NCBI RefSeq assembly: GCF_009745985.1
Contig: NZ_WFIX01000175.1
Location: 434,001 to 498,000, forward strand
Reading direction: 5' to 3'
From: Microbacterium karelineae
Lineage (GTDB): Bacteria > Actinomycetota > Actinomycetes > Actinomycetales > Microbacteriaceae
Length of the DNA stretch: 64,000 bases
The notes under the pieces were generated by a model, which saw nothing but the letters and a program-made list of their open reading frames with translations, was not told the DNA's origin and ran no database searches. Positions 19,504 through 29,200 of this stretch are shown piece after piece. Position 1 is the stretch's first letter. Every line of letters starts with the position of its first letter. Position numbers and translations under genes: made by a program.

Positions 19504-20589
19504 TCAGTACCTCACCCTCGGGTCGATGAACGCCGCGATGATGTCGACGATGAAGTTCGTGAGCGCGACGATGACGGCGAGCAGCGCGACGATGCCCTGC
19601 ACGGCGACGAAGTCGCGGGCCTTGAGGAACTCGCTCAGCTGGTAGCCGAGACCCGCCCATTCGAAGGTCGTCTCCGTCAGCACGGCGCCGCCGAGCAGCA
19701 GCGCGATCTGCAGGCCGATGACCGTGATGATCGGGATGAGCGCCGGCTTGTAGGCGTGTGTGCGGACGAGGCGGAACTCGCTCACACCGCGCGAGCGGGC
19801 GGCGTCGATGTACGGCATCGACAGCGTGCCGATGACGTTCGTGCGCACGAGGCGGAGGAACACGCCCGCCGTGAGCAGGCCGAGCGCGAGCCCGGGCAGG
19901 AGCGCGTGGGAGAGGACGTCGCTGATGAGCGGCCAGCTGCCCGTGCGCAGCGCGTCGATCAGGTAGATGCCGCTCGCACCGTCGATGCGGCCGAGCTGCA
20001 GCTCGACGCGCGGCGAGGCGCGGCCGGAGCTCGGCAGGACGCCGAGCCACACCGAGAAGACGAGCTTGAACAGCAGGCCCGCGAAGAAGACGGGCGTGGC
20101 GTACATGAGGATCGCGAAGACGCGCAGGACGGCGTCGCCCCAGCGGTCGCGGATCGCGGCCGCGAGCATGCCGAGCGGGATCCCGACCATGAAGGCGACG
20201 ACGAGCGCGTAGATCGCGAGCTCGAGGGTCGCGCCGCCGTATCGCAGCAGGATCCCGGTGACGGCCTGTCCGTCGATCGTCGTGCCGAAGTCGCCGCGGG
20301 CGATGCCGCCGATGTACTCGGCGTACTGGACGATGAGGGGCCGGTTGTACCCGGCGGCCTCGATGCGCTCCGCGAGCTGCGCCGGCGTGAGCTGGCCGCC
20401 GAGCGCGGCCGTGATGGGGTCGCCGGTGACGCGCATCATGAGGAACACGGTCGTCACGAGGATGAAGATCGTCGGGAAGATGAGGAGGAATCGGATCAGC
20501 ACATAGCGCCAGAGCGATGTGCCGCCCGATCCCTTCTTCGCCTTCGCAGGGGCCGCCGATGCGCCGGCGGCGAGGGTGGGTTCTGCCAC
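19504..20589 (-). CDS. peptide ABC transporter permease (DppB-like)
   Basis: 361 residues from GTG 20589, chosen for the AAGGA site just upstream and the start of similarity. It has an N-terminal cytoplasmic tail of about 25 residues, then the DppB landmarks: LIRFLLIFPTIFILVTTVFLMMR, GDPITAALGG, the long periplasmic part with RPLIVQYAEYIGGIARGDFGTT, and the coupling loop YIDAARSRGVSEFRLVRTHA with ALIPIITVIGLQIALLLGG after it. The gene follows the lipoprotein gene after a 92-nt gap that holds a hairpin, and is followed at once by the DppC gene. Confidence 0.93.
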   Translation of the reverse strand: MAEPTLAAGASAAPAKAKKGSGGTSLWRYVLIRFLLIFPTIFILVTTVFLMMRVTGDPITAALGGQLTPAQLAERIEAAGYNRPLIVQYAEYIGGIARGDFGTTIDGQAVTGILLRYGGATLELAIYALVVAFMVGIPLGMLAAAIRDRWGDAVLRVFAILMYATPVFFAGLLFKLVFSVWLGVLPSSGRASPRVELQLGRIDGASGIYLIDALRTGSWPLISDVLSHALLPGLALGLLTAGVFLRLVRTNVIGTLSMPYIDAARSRGVSEFRLVRTHAYKPALIPIITVIGLQIALLLGGAVLTETTFEWAGLGYQLSEFLKARDFVAVQGIVALLAVIVALTNFIVDIIAAFIDPRVRY

Positions 20590-20624
20590 GGGGAGTCCTT
20601 GTGGGATTTCGGGCGGAAGACGGA

Positions 20625-20661
20625 TCCGGGGCGGCTCGCCTCGTGGACGAACCGCCCCGGA
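20625..20661 (-). terminator. intra-operon hairpin between binding-protein and permease genes
   Basis: A perfect 10-bp stem (20625–20634 with 20652–20661) lies between the binding-protein stop and the permease start. In many solute-transport operons such a hairpin lowers permease expression relative to the binding protein by partial termination or by protecting mRNA ends; that role is inferred here. Confidence 0.5.
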
Positions 20662-20681
20662 CCGACGTCGTTCCGGCTGGG

Positions 20682-22298
20682 TCAGCGCGTGATCGACGCC
20701 ATGCGCAGCTTGAACGAGGCGTCGAGCACGATGCCCTCGACGTCGCTCGCGGACACGGCGACCTGGGCGCCCTGCAGGTACGGGACCGTCGAGAGGTCCT
20801 CGGCCACCTTCTGCTGGATGTCGCCGAGGAGCGCCTCGCGCGCGGCCTGGTCGCCCTCGGACGCCTGGTCCGCGATCATCTGGTCGACCTCCTCGTCGGC
20901 GTAGTGGTTGACGAGGAAGTTCTCCGAGCGGAAGAACGGCGTGAGGTAGTTGTCGGCGTCGGAGTAGTCGGGGAACCAGCCGAGCTGGTACGCCGGGTAC
21001 ACGTCGGAGACGCGGTCGTCGGAGTACTGCACCCACTCCGTGCCGGCGAGGGTCACGTCGAAGAGGCCGTCGGCCTCGAGCTGCTGCTCGATCAGCGCAT
21101 ACTCGTCGGCCGAGTTCGGCCCGTAGTGGTCGGGGCTGTACTGCAGCGACAGCGCGATGGGCGTCTCGACGCCGGCGTCGGACAGGACCTTCTCGGCGGC
21201 CTCGGCGGACGGGGCGCCGTCGCCGTCGCCGTACAGCTCCTTGAGCGGCTCGGTCGCGCCGGCGAAGCCCTCGGGGACGTACGAGTACAGCGGCGTGTAC
21301 GTGCCGTCGTAGACCGTCTCGCTGAGCGCGTCGCGGTCGATGAGCGACGCAAGCGCCTGGCGCACGGCGAGCGCCTTCGCAGGATCCGCGTCGTCCGTCT
21401 GGGCGCCGTAGGGCTGCGTGTCGAAGTTGAAGACGATGTAGCGGATCTCTCCGCCGGGGCCCTCGTGCACGGCGAGGCCGTCGTCGCCCGAGAGGTCGTC
21501 CACGTCGCTTGGCGACAGGCTGCGGTAGGCCACGTCGACGGATCCGTCCTCGACGGCGAGCTTCAGGTTCGACGACTCGGCGTAGTAGTTGATGAGAACG
21601 CCGTCGTTCGCGGCGGGGGCGACGAGGCCCTGGTAGTTCTCGTTCGGGGTCAGCTCGATGAGCTCGTTGAACGTGTAGTCGGTGATCGAGAACGGCCCGC
21701 CGAACGCGTTCGCCTCGACGATGTCGTCGTCGGGGGTGACGGCGTCGGCCGCGAAGGTCTCGTCGTCGACGATCGCGCCCGGGAAGCTCGTGAGCACGTG
21801 GGGGAACGTCTGGTCGTCGGCGTTCTTGAGGTGGAACACCGCGGTCAGCCCGTCGGGCGTCTCGACGGAGTCGAGGTTGCCGAGCAGCGACGACGGCCCG
21901 TTCGGGTCGGCGATCGCGAGCTGGCGGTCGAACGTGAACTTCACGTCGCTCGACGTGAGCTCGTTGCCGTTCGCCCACGTGAGGCCCTCGGGGAGCGTGA
22001 CGGTGAACTCGGTCGGCCCCGTGAACTCGGCCGATTCGGCGAGGTCGGGGACGACGTCGGTGCTGTCCGGCGCCGTGTTGACGAGGTACGGGAACACCTG
22101 GGTCTGCAGGGTGAGGGATCCGTTGTCGTACGAGCCGGCCGGGTCGAGGTGCGTGACGGAGTCGGTCGTGCCGACGATGATCTGGTCACCGGCGGCGCCG
22201 CCGTCGTCGGTGCTCGCGCAGCCGGCGAGCGCGATGGCTGCGACGGCGGGGACGGCCACGGCCAAGGCGCGCCTGCGCGCATGCGTCGTGAGGGTCAT
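20682..22298 (-). CDS. peptide ABC transporter substrate-binding lipoprotein (SBP family 5)
   Basis: 538 residues from ATG 22298 (AGAGG upstream). The signal peptide has twin arginines (ARRRALAVAVPAVAAIALAGC) and a clear lipobox LAGC, so the mature protein is anchored outside the membrane by a diacylglycerol-Cys. The family-5 pattern is present: THLDPAGSYDNGSL near the mature start, FTGPTEFTVTLPEGLTWANG, and a later AVRQALASLIDRDAL. Acid-rich composition is usual for this protein class. It is the first gene of the leftward operon with DppB, DppC and DppDF and gives the transporter its peptide preference, which is unknown. Confidence 0.93.
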   Translation of the reverse strand: MTLTTHARRRALAVAVPAVAAIALAGCASTDDGGAAGDQIIVGTTDSVTHLDPAGSYDNGSLTLQTQVFPYLVNTAPDSTDVVPDLAESAEFTGPTEFTVTLPEGLTWANGNELTSSDVKFTFDRQLAIADPNGPSSLLGNLDSVETPDGLTAVFHLKNADDQTFPHVLTSFPGAIVDDETFAADAVTPDDDIVEANAFGGPFSITDYTFNELIELTPNENYQGLVAPAANDGVLINYYAESSNLKLAVEDGSVDVAYRSLSPSDVDDLSGDDGLAVHEGPGGEIRYIVFNFDTQPYGAQTDDADPAKALAVRQALASLIDRDALSETVYDGTYTPLYSYVPEGFAGATEPLKELYGDGDGAPSAEAAEKVLSDAGVETPIALSLQYSPDHYGPNSADEYALIEQQLEADGLFDVTLAGTEWVQYSDDRVSDVYPAYQLGWFPDYSDADNYLTPFFRSENFLVNHYADEEVDQMIADQASEGDQAAREALLGDIQQKVAEDLSTVPYLQGAQVAVSASDVEGIVLDASFKLRMASITR

Positions 22299-22459
22299 GG
22301 GTGCCTCTTCTCGAAGATGCTGTGTGCTGTCCGTCACCACGGGTCGGTGACAGGGATCTTTCAATATTCACACAGCGTACGGTCAGTGAGGGCTCGAAAG
22401 CGGATATCCACGCCATCCTGATTGAGCAGAATGCACTCGGGTGGGTGTGGCGCGGGACA

Positions 22460-23329
22460 TTATGCGACGGGTGTCGAAGTCGGCGCCCATGCGTCGAGGA
22501 GCGCGTGTCGCAGGCGGTCGGCGCGGTCGGCGAACGCCCGCTGACGGCGCACATACTCGGCCTTCCCCTCGGGTGTCTCGATGCGGACGGGGTCGAATCC
22601 GAAGCCCCGGAGGTCGTAGGGCGCGGCCTCCATGTCGAGGCGTCGGATGTCGCGGGCCAACTCGAACGCGTCGAGGAGGAGCGCACCCGGCGCGAGGGGC
22701 CCGAGCTTCACGGCCCACTTGTAGACGTCCATCCCGGCGTGGAGGCAGCCGGGCTGCTCCCGCTCCTGCTGGCTGTCGCGGTCGAGCATCCGGCGGTTGC
22801 GGGGTACCGCGTCGGGGGTGAAGAAGCGGAAGGCGTCGAAGTGGGTGCACCGGAGCTCGTGCGCCTCGACCAGCCGGTCGGTTCCCGCCTGGCCGAGGCG
22901 GAGCGGCTGCGGATGGCGGTGCACCCGCTGCCGATAGACCATCGCCCACTCGTGCAGTCCGAAGCAGTCGAACTGCCCCGGGCGCGACGCGGTGCGGCGC
23001 AGCATGATCTCGATGAGCCGCGCGAGGCCCGGCTTCTCGCGCGCGAAGCCGTCGGCGTCGGGCGTGAGGGATCCCTCGCGGCGCCCCGCGCGATAGCCGC
23101 GCCACGCGGCGCGCGGGGTGTCGACCGCGTCACGCAGCTCGATGCCCGCACCGGGGTGCCAGCGGCGCAGCTGCGACGGCTTGTGCGAGTAGTACGTGAA
23201 CAGGAAATCCCACACGGGGTGCTTCTCGCCCCGCTGCGCGCGTTCGCGATGGGCGGCGGTGAGCGCGTCGGCCCGATCCTCGTGGAGCCGTTCGCGCTCG
23301 CGCCATTCCTCCCGGTCGAGTTCGGTCAT
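22460..23329 (-). CDS. 3-methyladenine DNA glycosylase-like protein
   Basis: 289 residues from ATG 23329, only 5 nt after the aminopeptidase stop and so probably co-transcribed with it. The sequence (WDFLFTYYSHKPSQLRRWHP, GQFDCFGLHEWAMVYR, GCLHAGMDVYKWAVKLGPLA, APYDLRGFGFDPVRIETPEG) matches actinobacterial proteins usually annotated as 3-methyladenine DNA glycosylase. It lacks the HhH-GPD or MPG folds recognisable in classical enzymes, so the functional label rests on family naming, not on a visible active site. If correct, it would excise alkylated bases. Confidence 0.6.
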   Translation of the reverse strand: MTELDREEWRERERLHEDRADALTAAHRERAQRGEKHPVWDFLFTYYSHKPSQLRRWHPGAGIELRDAVDTPRAAWRGYRAGRREGSLTPDADGFAREKPGLARLIEIMLRRTASRPGQFDCFGLHEWAMVYRQRVHRHPQPLRLGQAGTDRLVEAHELRCTHFDAFRFFTPDAVPRNRRMLDRDSQQEREQPGCLHAGMDVYKWAVKLGPLAPGALLLDAFELARDIRRLDMEAAPYDLRGFGFDPVRIETPEGKAEYVRRQRAFADRADRLRHALLDAWAPTSTPVA

Positions 23330-23334
23330 TCGGT

Positions 23335-24630
23335 TCAGCGGGCGAGGATCACGCTCATGGCGCGCGACAGGTACCAGGGATCCACGACGGCCGCGAGCTC
23401 GCGGGCCGAGTGCATGGACAGGATCGGCGCGCCCACGTCGACCGTTCGGATGCCGAGGCGGGTCGCGGCGATCGGGCCGATCGTCGAGCCGCAGGGCACG
23501 GTGTTGTTCGACACGAAGTCCTGTGTCGGCACGCCCGCCGTCGCGCACGCCGCGTTCCACGCAGCCGCGCCATGGGCGTCCGTCGCGTAGCGCTGGTTCG
23601 CGTTGATCTTGAGGATCGGCCCGCCGCCGGCGATGGGCTGATTCGCGGGGTCGTGCTTCTCGGAGTAGTTCGGGTGCACGGCGTGCCCGACGTCGCTCGA
23701 GACGTGGAGCGATCGCGCGAAGCTGCGGGCGCGGTCGTTCGCCGTCGCGCCGAAGGAGCCGAGGATCCGCGTGAGGACCTCCTCGTGGAAGGGACCCGCC
23801 GCGCCGGAGCGCGAGGCGGATCCGATCTCCTCATGGTCGAAGGCCGCGAACATCGCGATGTGATCGTTCGGCCGTGCGTCGAGGATCGCGACGAGACCCG
23901 CGTGCGTCGACAGGAGGTTGTCGAGGCGGCCGCTCGCGAACAGCGCCTCGTCGGCACCGAACGTGCGCGGGGGCTGGGTATCGGCCGCGACGATGTCGAA
24001 GCCGCCGATCTGGTCGGCGTCGACGCCCGCCTCGCGGGCGAGCACGGCGACGATGTCGGCGGATTCCGCATCGCCGAGGCCCCAGATGGGCGCCGTGTGG
24101 CGCTGCTTGTCGAGGGTGAGGCCGTCGTTCACCTGGCGGTCGAGGTGGATCGCGAGCTGCGGGATCCGCGTGAGGGGGCCCGTCCGGACGAGGTGCTCCG
24201 CGCCGGCGAGCGTGACGACGCGCCCCGCGAGCTCGAGCTCGCGGTCGAGCCACGAGTTCAGCAGGGGGCCTCCGTACACCTCCCAGCCGAGCTGCCACCA
24301 GCCGCCGGCGCCCGTCGTCGACGGCTTCGGCTTGAGCTTGAAGCTCGGCGAGTCGGTGTGCGCGCCGACGATCGCAAACGGCGTCGTCGCCGCGACGGCA
24401 TCGGGCAGCGCGAACGCGATGACGGACCCCTCACGGACGACGGCGTAGCGCCCGCCCGGCTCGAGGCGCCAGGCGGCGGACTCGTCGAGCGTCTCGAAAC
24501 CGGCCTCTTCGAGGCGGCGGAGGCTCTCGGCTGCGGCGTGGTACGACGACGGAGAGGCCGCGACGAATGCGGCGAGGTCGGCGATGTGCTGGCGGGCGTC
24601 GTGCGGAATCGGAGAGGTCACACCGTCCAT
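23335..24630 (-). CDS. M18 family metallo-aminopeptidase
   Basis: 431 residues from ATG 24630; an alternative GTG at 24621 is in frame. The M18 zinc-site motifs are present: GAHTDSPSFKLKPKP (His and following Asp), the large glycine-rich GGWWQLGWEVYGGPLLNSW segment, FDHEEIGSASRSGA (catalytic Glu and zinc Glu), and VDVGAPILSMHSARE near the C-terminus (last His ligand). The family forms large tetrahedral cytosolic complexes and removes acidic or neutral N-terminal residues, so it may act on peptides brought in by the two peptide transporters here; that link is inference. Confidence 0.93.
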   Translation of the reverse strand: MDGVTSPIPHDARQHIADLAAFVAASPSSYHAAAESLRRLEEAGFETLDESAAWRLEPGGRYAVVREGSVIAFALPDAVAATTPFAIVGAHTDSPSFKLKPKPSTTGAGGWWQLGWEVYGGPLLNSWLDRELELAGRVVTLAGAEHLVRTGPLTRIPQLAIHLDRQVNDGLTLDKQRHTAPIWGLGDAESADIVAVLAREAGVDADQIGGFDIVAADTQPPRTFGADEALFASGRLDNLLSTHAGLVAILDARPNDHIAMFAAFDHEEIGSASRSGAAGPFHEEVLTRILGSFGATANDRARSFARSLHVSSDVGHAVHPNYSEKHDPANQPIAGGGPILKINANQRYATDAHGAAAWNAACATAGVPTQDFVSNNTVPCGSTIGPIAATRLGIRTVDVGAPILSMHSARELAAVVDPWYLSRAMSVILAR

Positions 24631-24662
24631 TGTCGCGCGGATCGGCCGGGAGCAGTCGGAGA

Positions 24663-25376
24663 TCACTCGGCGACGGGCTCGATGAGGGTGGGGGCGTCGT
24701 TGCGCACATTGCCGACCGCCCGGTCGACCTCGTGCCACGCGAACGATTCGGCCACTCGCGGCGCGTCGTCCATCGCCGCGTCGAGGACGTCGCGCGGGTT
24801 CTCGGCGGCCGGATCGAGCCACGCGTCGGCGTGGTCGGCGTCGAGGAACACGGGCATGCGATCGTGCACGGAGGCGAGGGCGCCGACACCGGAGCGGGTG
24901 AGGATCGTGAAGCTGAGGATCCATCGCTCCGGGTCGTCATCGGCGCGCCCCGCGTCCTTCCACCACTCGTAGAGGCCGGCGAAGAGCATCGGCTCGCCGC
25001 CTTCGGGGTGGATGAAGAGCGGCACCTTGCCGTCGTCGGACCTCTTCCACTCGAAATAGCCGGTTGCGGGGACGACGGCGCGGCGCTTCGCGAGCGCCGG
25101 GGTGAACATCCGCTTCTGCTCGAGCTCCTCGGCCCGCGCGTTGAAGGTCCGCTGGCCGATCGAGAGGTCCTTCGCCCATCCGGGGACGAGACCCCAGCGG
25201 GCCGCCTCGACGCGGCGGGAGGGCGGGTCGGTCTTCGCCGAATCGAGCACGATCGCGGCGCGCTGCGTGGGGGCGATGTTGTAGCTCGGCTCCGGCAGGT
25301 CATCGGCGATGTGATCGGCGCGCAGTTCCCCCACGAGCTCGCTGCCGACCCTGGCCACGACGAATCGTCCGCACAT
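24663..25376 (-). CDS. SOS response-associated peptidase / HMCES-YedK (SRAP) protein
   Basis: 237 residues from ATG 25376. Cys2 (after Met removal, the N-terminal catalytic Cys of MCGRFVV), the NIAPTQ motif near residue 34, FNARAEEL, ATGYFEWKR (catalytic Glu) and SVHDRMPVFL (catalytic His) are all in place. SRAP proteins form a thiazolidine crosslink with abasic sites in single-stranded DNA and shield them. The gene lies in a repair-rich neighbourhood. No consensus LexA site was seen upstream; instead the upstream region is filled by a repeat array. Confidence 0.93.
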   Translation of the reverse strand: MCGRFVVARVGSELVGELRADHIADDLPEPSYNIAPTQRAAIVLDSAKTDPPSRRVEAARWGLVPGWAKDLSIGQRTFNARAEELEQKRMFTPALAKRRAVVPATGYFEWKRSDDGKVPLFIHPEGGEPMLFAGLYEWWKDAGRADDDPERWILSFTILTRSGVGALASVHDRMPVFLDADHADAWLDPAAENPRDVLDAAMDDAPRVAESFAWHEVDRAVGNVRNDAPTLIEPVAE

Positions 25377-25403
25377 GCCTCGACCCTACGACGCAGGCGC
25401 CTC

Positions 25404-25642
25404 GCGCGGGCGTCGGATCGTTCGAGTGGCCCCTGCGCGGGCGTCGGACCGACTTCGAGGTCTCTGCGCGGATGTCGGACTGCGAGCGAAAACGTGGTGG
25501 GATTCGCCGTCTTGGTGCGGGAATCGGCGTAGGAATCCGACGCTCGCGCCGGGGTCATCGATCCGGTTCCGACGCTGGCGCACTGCCGTCGCTCTGGCTC
25601 CGACGCTGGCGCGGGCGGTGAGCCCGGATCCGACGTTCGTGG
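25404..25642. repeat. array of seven 14-bp repeats at ~31-bp steps, inverted about the middle
   Basis: Units of GCGCGGGCGTCGGA type begin at 25404, 25435 and 25466 (the third differs by two bases). After a 56-base centre the reverse complement, TCCGACGCTSGCGC type, begins at 25536, 25568, 25599 and 25629 (the last two-thirds conserved). Steps are 31, 31 | 32, 31, 30. The centre holds its own weak dyad (GATTCGCCG…CGGGAATC). The array fills most of the 381 bases between two divergent genes (SRAP and signal peptidase); no gene is seen there. Origin and role unknown. Confidence 0.8.
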
Positions 25643-25757
25643 GCATGGCGGGTGCGATCTCGGCGCGGATGGCGTTCAATGGATGAACGGCAGGTGAACA
25701 GAAGGTGTCGTGTTCGTGTCGCGCGCGGATGCGACTCGATTCGGGAGGGGGTGCGTC

Positions 25758-26246
25758 GTGTCGACGATGACCGTGTCGCAGGCGCCGATGCTGCTGCGCC
25801 CGTCGATTCCCACCCGGCATCGTCGCCTTCTCACGGTGCTGCTCGCGGCCGCGACGGTCGTGCTGCTCGGCGCGGCGTCGACGGCGCTCCTCTCGTCTCT
25901 CCGCATCTCCCCGCTCGTGGTCGTCTCGGGGTCGATGGAGCCGTCGCTGCCGATCGGGACGATCGTGTACTCGCAGGCGGTCGACGCGGAAGCCGTCGAG
26001 GTCGGGGACGTCGTGACGACGGATCGCTTCAACGGACCCGGGACGGTGACGCACCGCGTCGTGTCGATCGAGCGGTCACCGGAGGGTTCCGCCGTCCTCA
26101 CGCTCAAGGGCGACGCGAACGCGGGCGTCGACCGCGAGACCTACGAGGTGGACGAGGTCGGCGTCGCGCGGGTCGCGCTGCCGTATGCGGGGCTGCCGCA
26201 GCTCTGGATCCAGGGCGTGCTCGGCATCGACCCGCTCGCCGGCTGA
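25758..26246 (+). CDS. type I signal peptidase, SipW/archaeal-like (S26B)
   Basis: 162 residues from GTG 25758, chosen because GGGAGGGGG lies 7 nt upstream; an in-frame GTG at 25710 is weaker. One N-terminal membrane segment (LLTVLLAAATVVLLGAASTALLSSL), then the catalytic serine motif VVSGSMEPSLPIGTIVY, then VTHRVVSI, in which His replaces the usual catalytic Lys, as in SipW and eukaryotic/archaeal signal peptidases. Family members usually add a C-terminal membrane segment; here the protein ends soon after GVLGIDPLAG with no clear second segment. No obvious SipW-type substrate (TasA, pilin) is adjacent. Confidence 0.82.
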   Translation: MSTMTVSQAPMLLRPSIPTRHRRLLTVLLAAATVVLLGAASTALLSSLRISPLVVVSGSMEPSLPIGTIVYSQAVDAEAVEVGDVVTTDRFNGPGTVTHRVVSIERSPEGSAVLTLKGDANAGVDRETYEVDEVGVARVALPYAGLPQLWIQGVLGIDPLAG

Positions 26247-26261
26247 CGGCTCGCCTGACGC

Positions 26262-29200
26262 TCAGCGGAAGTCGCGGGAACGGTGTCCGACGCCGACGCG
26301 GAGGTCTTCGAATCCGTCGGCGACGATGTTCACGACGCCCTCGGGCGATCGTTCGAGCATGCCCCGGACGATGAGCGCCGGGCTGTCGCGCACGAGGCGT
26401 CGATAGCGCGTCCAGACCCCGACGGAGCACACGACGTTCACGAGGCCGTGCTCGTCCTCGAGGTTGAGGAATGTGACGCCCGACGCGGTCGCCGGACGCT
26501 GCCGGTGGGTCACGAGCCCCGCGACCTCGACGCGGCGCCCCGACTCGTGCGTGCGCAGGCCGGTCGAGGTGAGCACGCCACGTGCGTCGAGGGCGCCGCG
26601 GAAGTGGGTGAGCGGATGGTCGTCGATCGAGAGGCCCGTCGCCCACAGGTCGCTCGCGAGGCGCTCGTAGCTCGAGGGATCGGCGAAGAGCGGCGGCTGC
26701 ACCGACAGCGCCGTGCCCGGCAGGAACTCGGGGTGGTCCTGCGCTGCGGCGCCCGCGAGCCAGATCGCCTCGCGCGTGCGATGCCCGAACGGCTCGAACG
26801 CGCCGGCCGTCGCGAGCGCCTCGAGCTGCTGCTCGGCGATGCCCGTGCGGCGCACGAGGTCGGACATCGAGACGAAGGGGCCCGCGCCCTCGCGCTCGGC
26901 GACGATGAGCTCGGCGGTGCGCTCGCCGATCCCCGTGATCCCCGCGAGGCCGAGGCGCACCGCGAAGCCGCCGTCGCGCCGGTGCGCGGCCGACTCGTCG
27001 GGCGCCGAGGCGTCGAAGGGCGCTGGCTCGCTCGCGACGTCGGCGGGGGCGTGGTCGGCGAGACACCCCGCGCGGCCCGTGGGCGCCCGGCACGCGGGAT
27101 CCAGCGGCTCGAGCGTCTCGCCCGCGCCGGAGCGCAGGATGTCGGGGCGGCGCACCTCGACGCCGTGGCGACGGGCGTCGGCGGTGAGCGTCGCGGGGGA
27201 GTAGAACCCCATCGGCTGCGAGCGCAGCAGACCCGCGAGGAAGGCCGCGGGGTAGTGCAGCTTGATCCAGCTCGACGCGTAGACGAGCAGCGCGAACGAG
27301 AGGGAATGCGACTCGGCGAAGCCGAAGTTCGCGAACGCCTGGATCTGCGCGTACAGCTGCTCGGCCTGCTCGTCGGGGATGCCGTTCGCGGCCATCCCTG
27401 CGAAGAGCTTCTCCCTCAGGCTCTCGATGCGCTCCTGCCCGCGCTTGGATCCCATGGCCCGCCGCAGCAGGTCGGCGTCCTCTCCCGTGCAGTCGCCGAT
27501 CGCCATCGCCATCTGCATGAGCTGCTCCTGGAACACGGGGATGCCCTTCGTGCGCCTCAGGACGGGCTCGAGCTTCGGGTGCGGGTAGGTGACGGGCTCG
27601 ACGCCCATCTTGCGGCGGACGAACGGATGCACGGCGCCGCCCTGGATGGGGCCGGGGCGGATGAGGGCGATCTGGATGACGAGGTCGTAGAAGCGGCGCG
27701 GCTGCAGGCGCGGGAGCAGGCCCATCTGCGCCCGTGATTCGACCTGGAAGACGCCGATCGAATCGGCGCGGCAGAGCATGTCGTAGACGGCGGGCTCCTC
27801 GCGCGGGAGCTCGCGCAGATCGAACCGCTCGCCCGTCGCGTCGGCGATGATGTCGAAGCAGTGCTGCAGGGCCGCGAGCATGCCGAGGCCGAGCAGGTCG
27901 AACTTGACGAGGCCCATCCAGGCGGCATCGTCCTTGTCCCATTGGATGACGGTGCGCCCGGGCATGCGCGCGTGTTCGATGGGGACGACCTCGCCGACGG
28001 GGCGGTCGGTGAGGACCATGCCGCCCGAGTGGATCCCCAGGTGGCGCGGTGTCTGAAGGAGATCCTTCGCGGACGCGAGCACCTGGTCGGGGATGTCGTG
28101 GTCGGGGCCGGATTCGAGGGTGGCGCCCCAGCGCTCGACCTGGCGCGACCAGGCGTCCTGCTGGCCGGGTGAGTATCCGAACGCGCGCGCGACGTCGCGC
28201 ACGGCGTTCTTGGGGCGGTACTGGATGACGTTCGCGACCTGGGCGGCGCGTTCGCGCCCATAGCGGTCGAACACCCACTGGATGATCTCCTCGCGCCGGT
28301 CGCTGTCGAAGTCGACGTCGATGTCGGGCTCCTCGTCGCGCATGGCCGAGAGGAAGCGTTCGAACGGCAGCTGATAGTAGATGGCGTCGACGGCGGTGAT
28401 GTCGAGCAGGTAGCAGACGGCGCTGTTGGCGGCGGATCCGCGCCCCTGGCAGAGGATGCGGCGGCGGCGGGCCTCGGCGACGATGTCGTGGACGATGAGG
28501 AAGTATCCGGGGAAGTCCTTCTTCTCGATGACGTCGAGCTCGTGCGCGATGCGGTCGCGGTCGGCGGGGGACAGGTGCGGGTAGCGGCGGGGGACGGCGC
28601 CCCAGACGAGCGCGCGCAGGTACGACATCGGCGTGTGCCCGTCGGGGACCGGCTGCTTCGGCAGGGCGGGGCGCGCCGCGCGCAGAGGGAAGACGAGTTC
28701 GTCGGCGAGGTGCGCCGTGCGTTCGACGGCCCCGGGATAGCGGGAGAAGATCCGTGCCATCTCGTCGCCGGAGCGCAGGTGCGCCGAGGCGTGCGCGGGC
28801 ATCCAGCCGTCGAGGTCGTCCATGCTGCGGGTGGCGCGGATCGCGGCGACCGTCTGCGCGAGGGGCGCCTTCGCGGGGGTGGCATAGTGCGCGCCGGTCG
28901 TCGCGACGAGGGGCAGGCCCGTGCGCTCGGCGAGCAGCGCGAGCGCGTCGTTGCGGTGATCGTCGCGCGGATCGCCGTGATGGGTGAGCTCGACGAAGAC
29001 GCTGTCGCGGCCGAAGAGGGCGATGAGGCGGCGCAGCTCGTGCTCGGCGGCGCTGAGCTGTTCGTCGGGCGAGGCGTTCCGGCGCAGCGCCTGCCCGACG
29101 GCGCCCTTGCGGCACCCGGTGAGCACGGCCCAGTCGCCTGCCGCCTCGTCGCCGAGCTCGTCGAGGTCGTAGACGGGGCGCCCCTTCTCGCGCCCGCGCA

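Noticed and set aside
25404-25642. CRISPR-like spacing of repeats
   Set aside because: Units are only 14 bp, spacers ~17 bp, orientation flips in the middle, and no cas gene is present.
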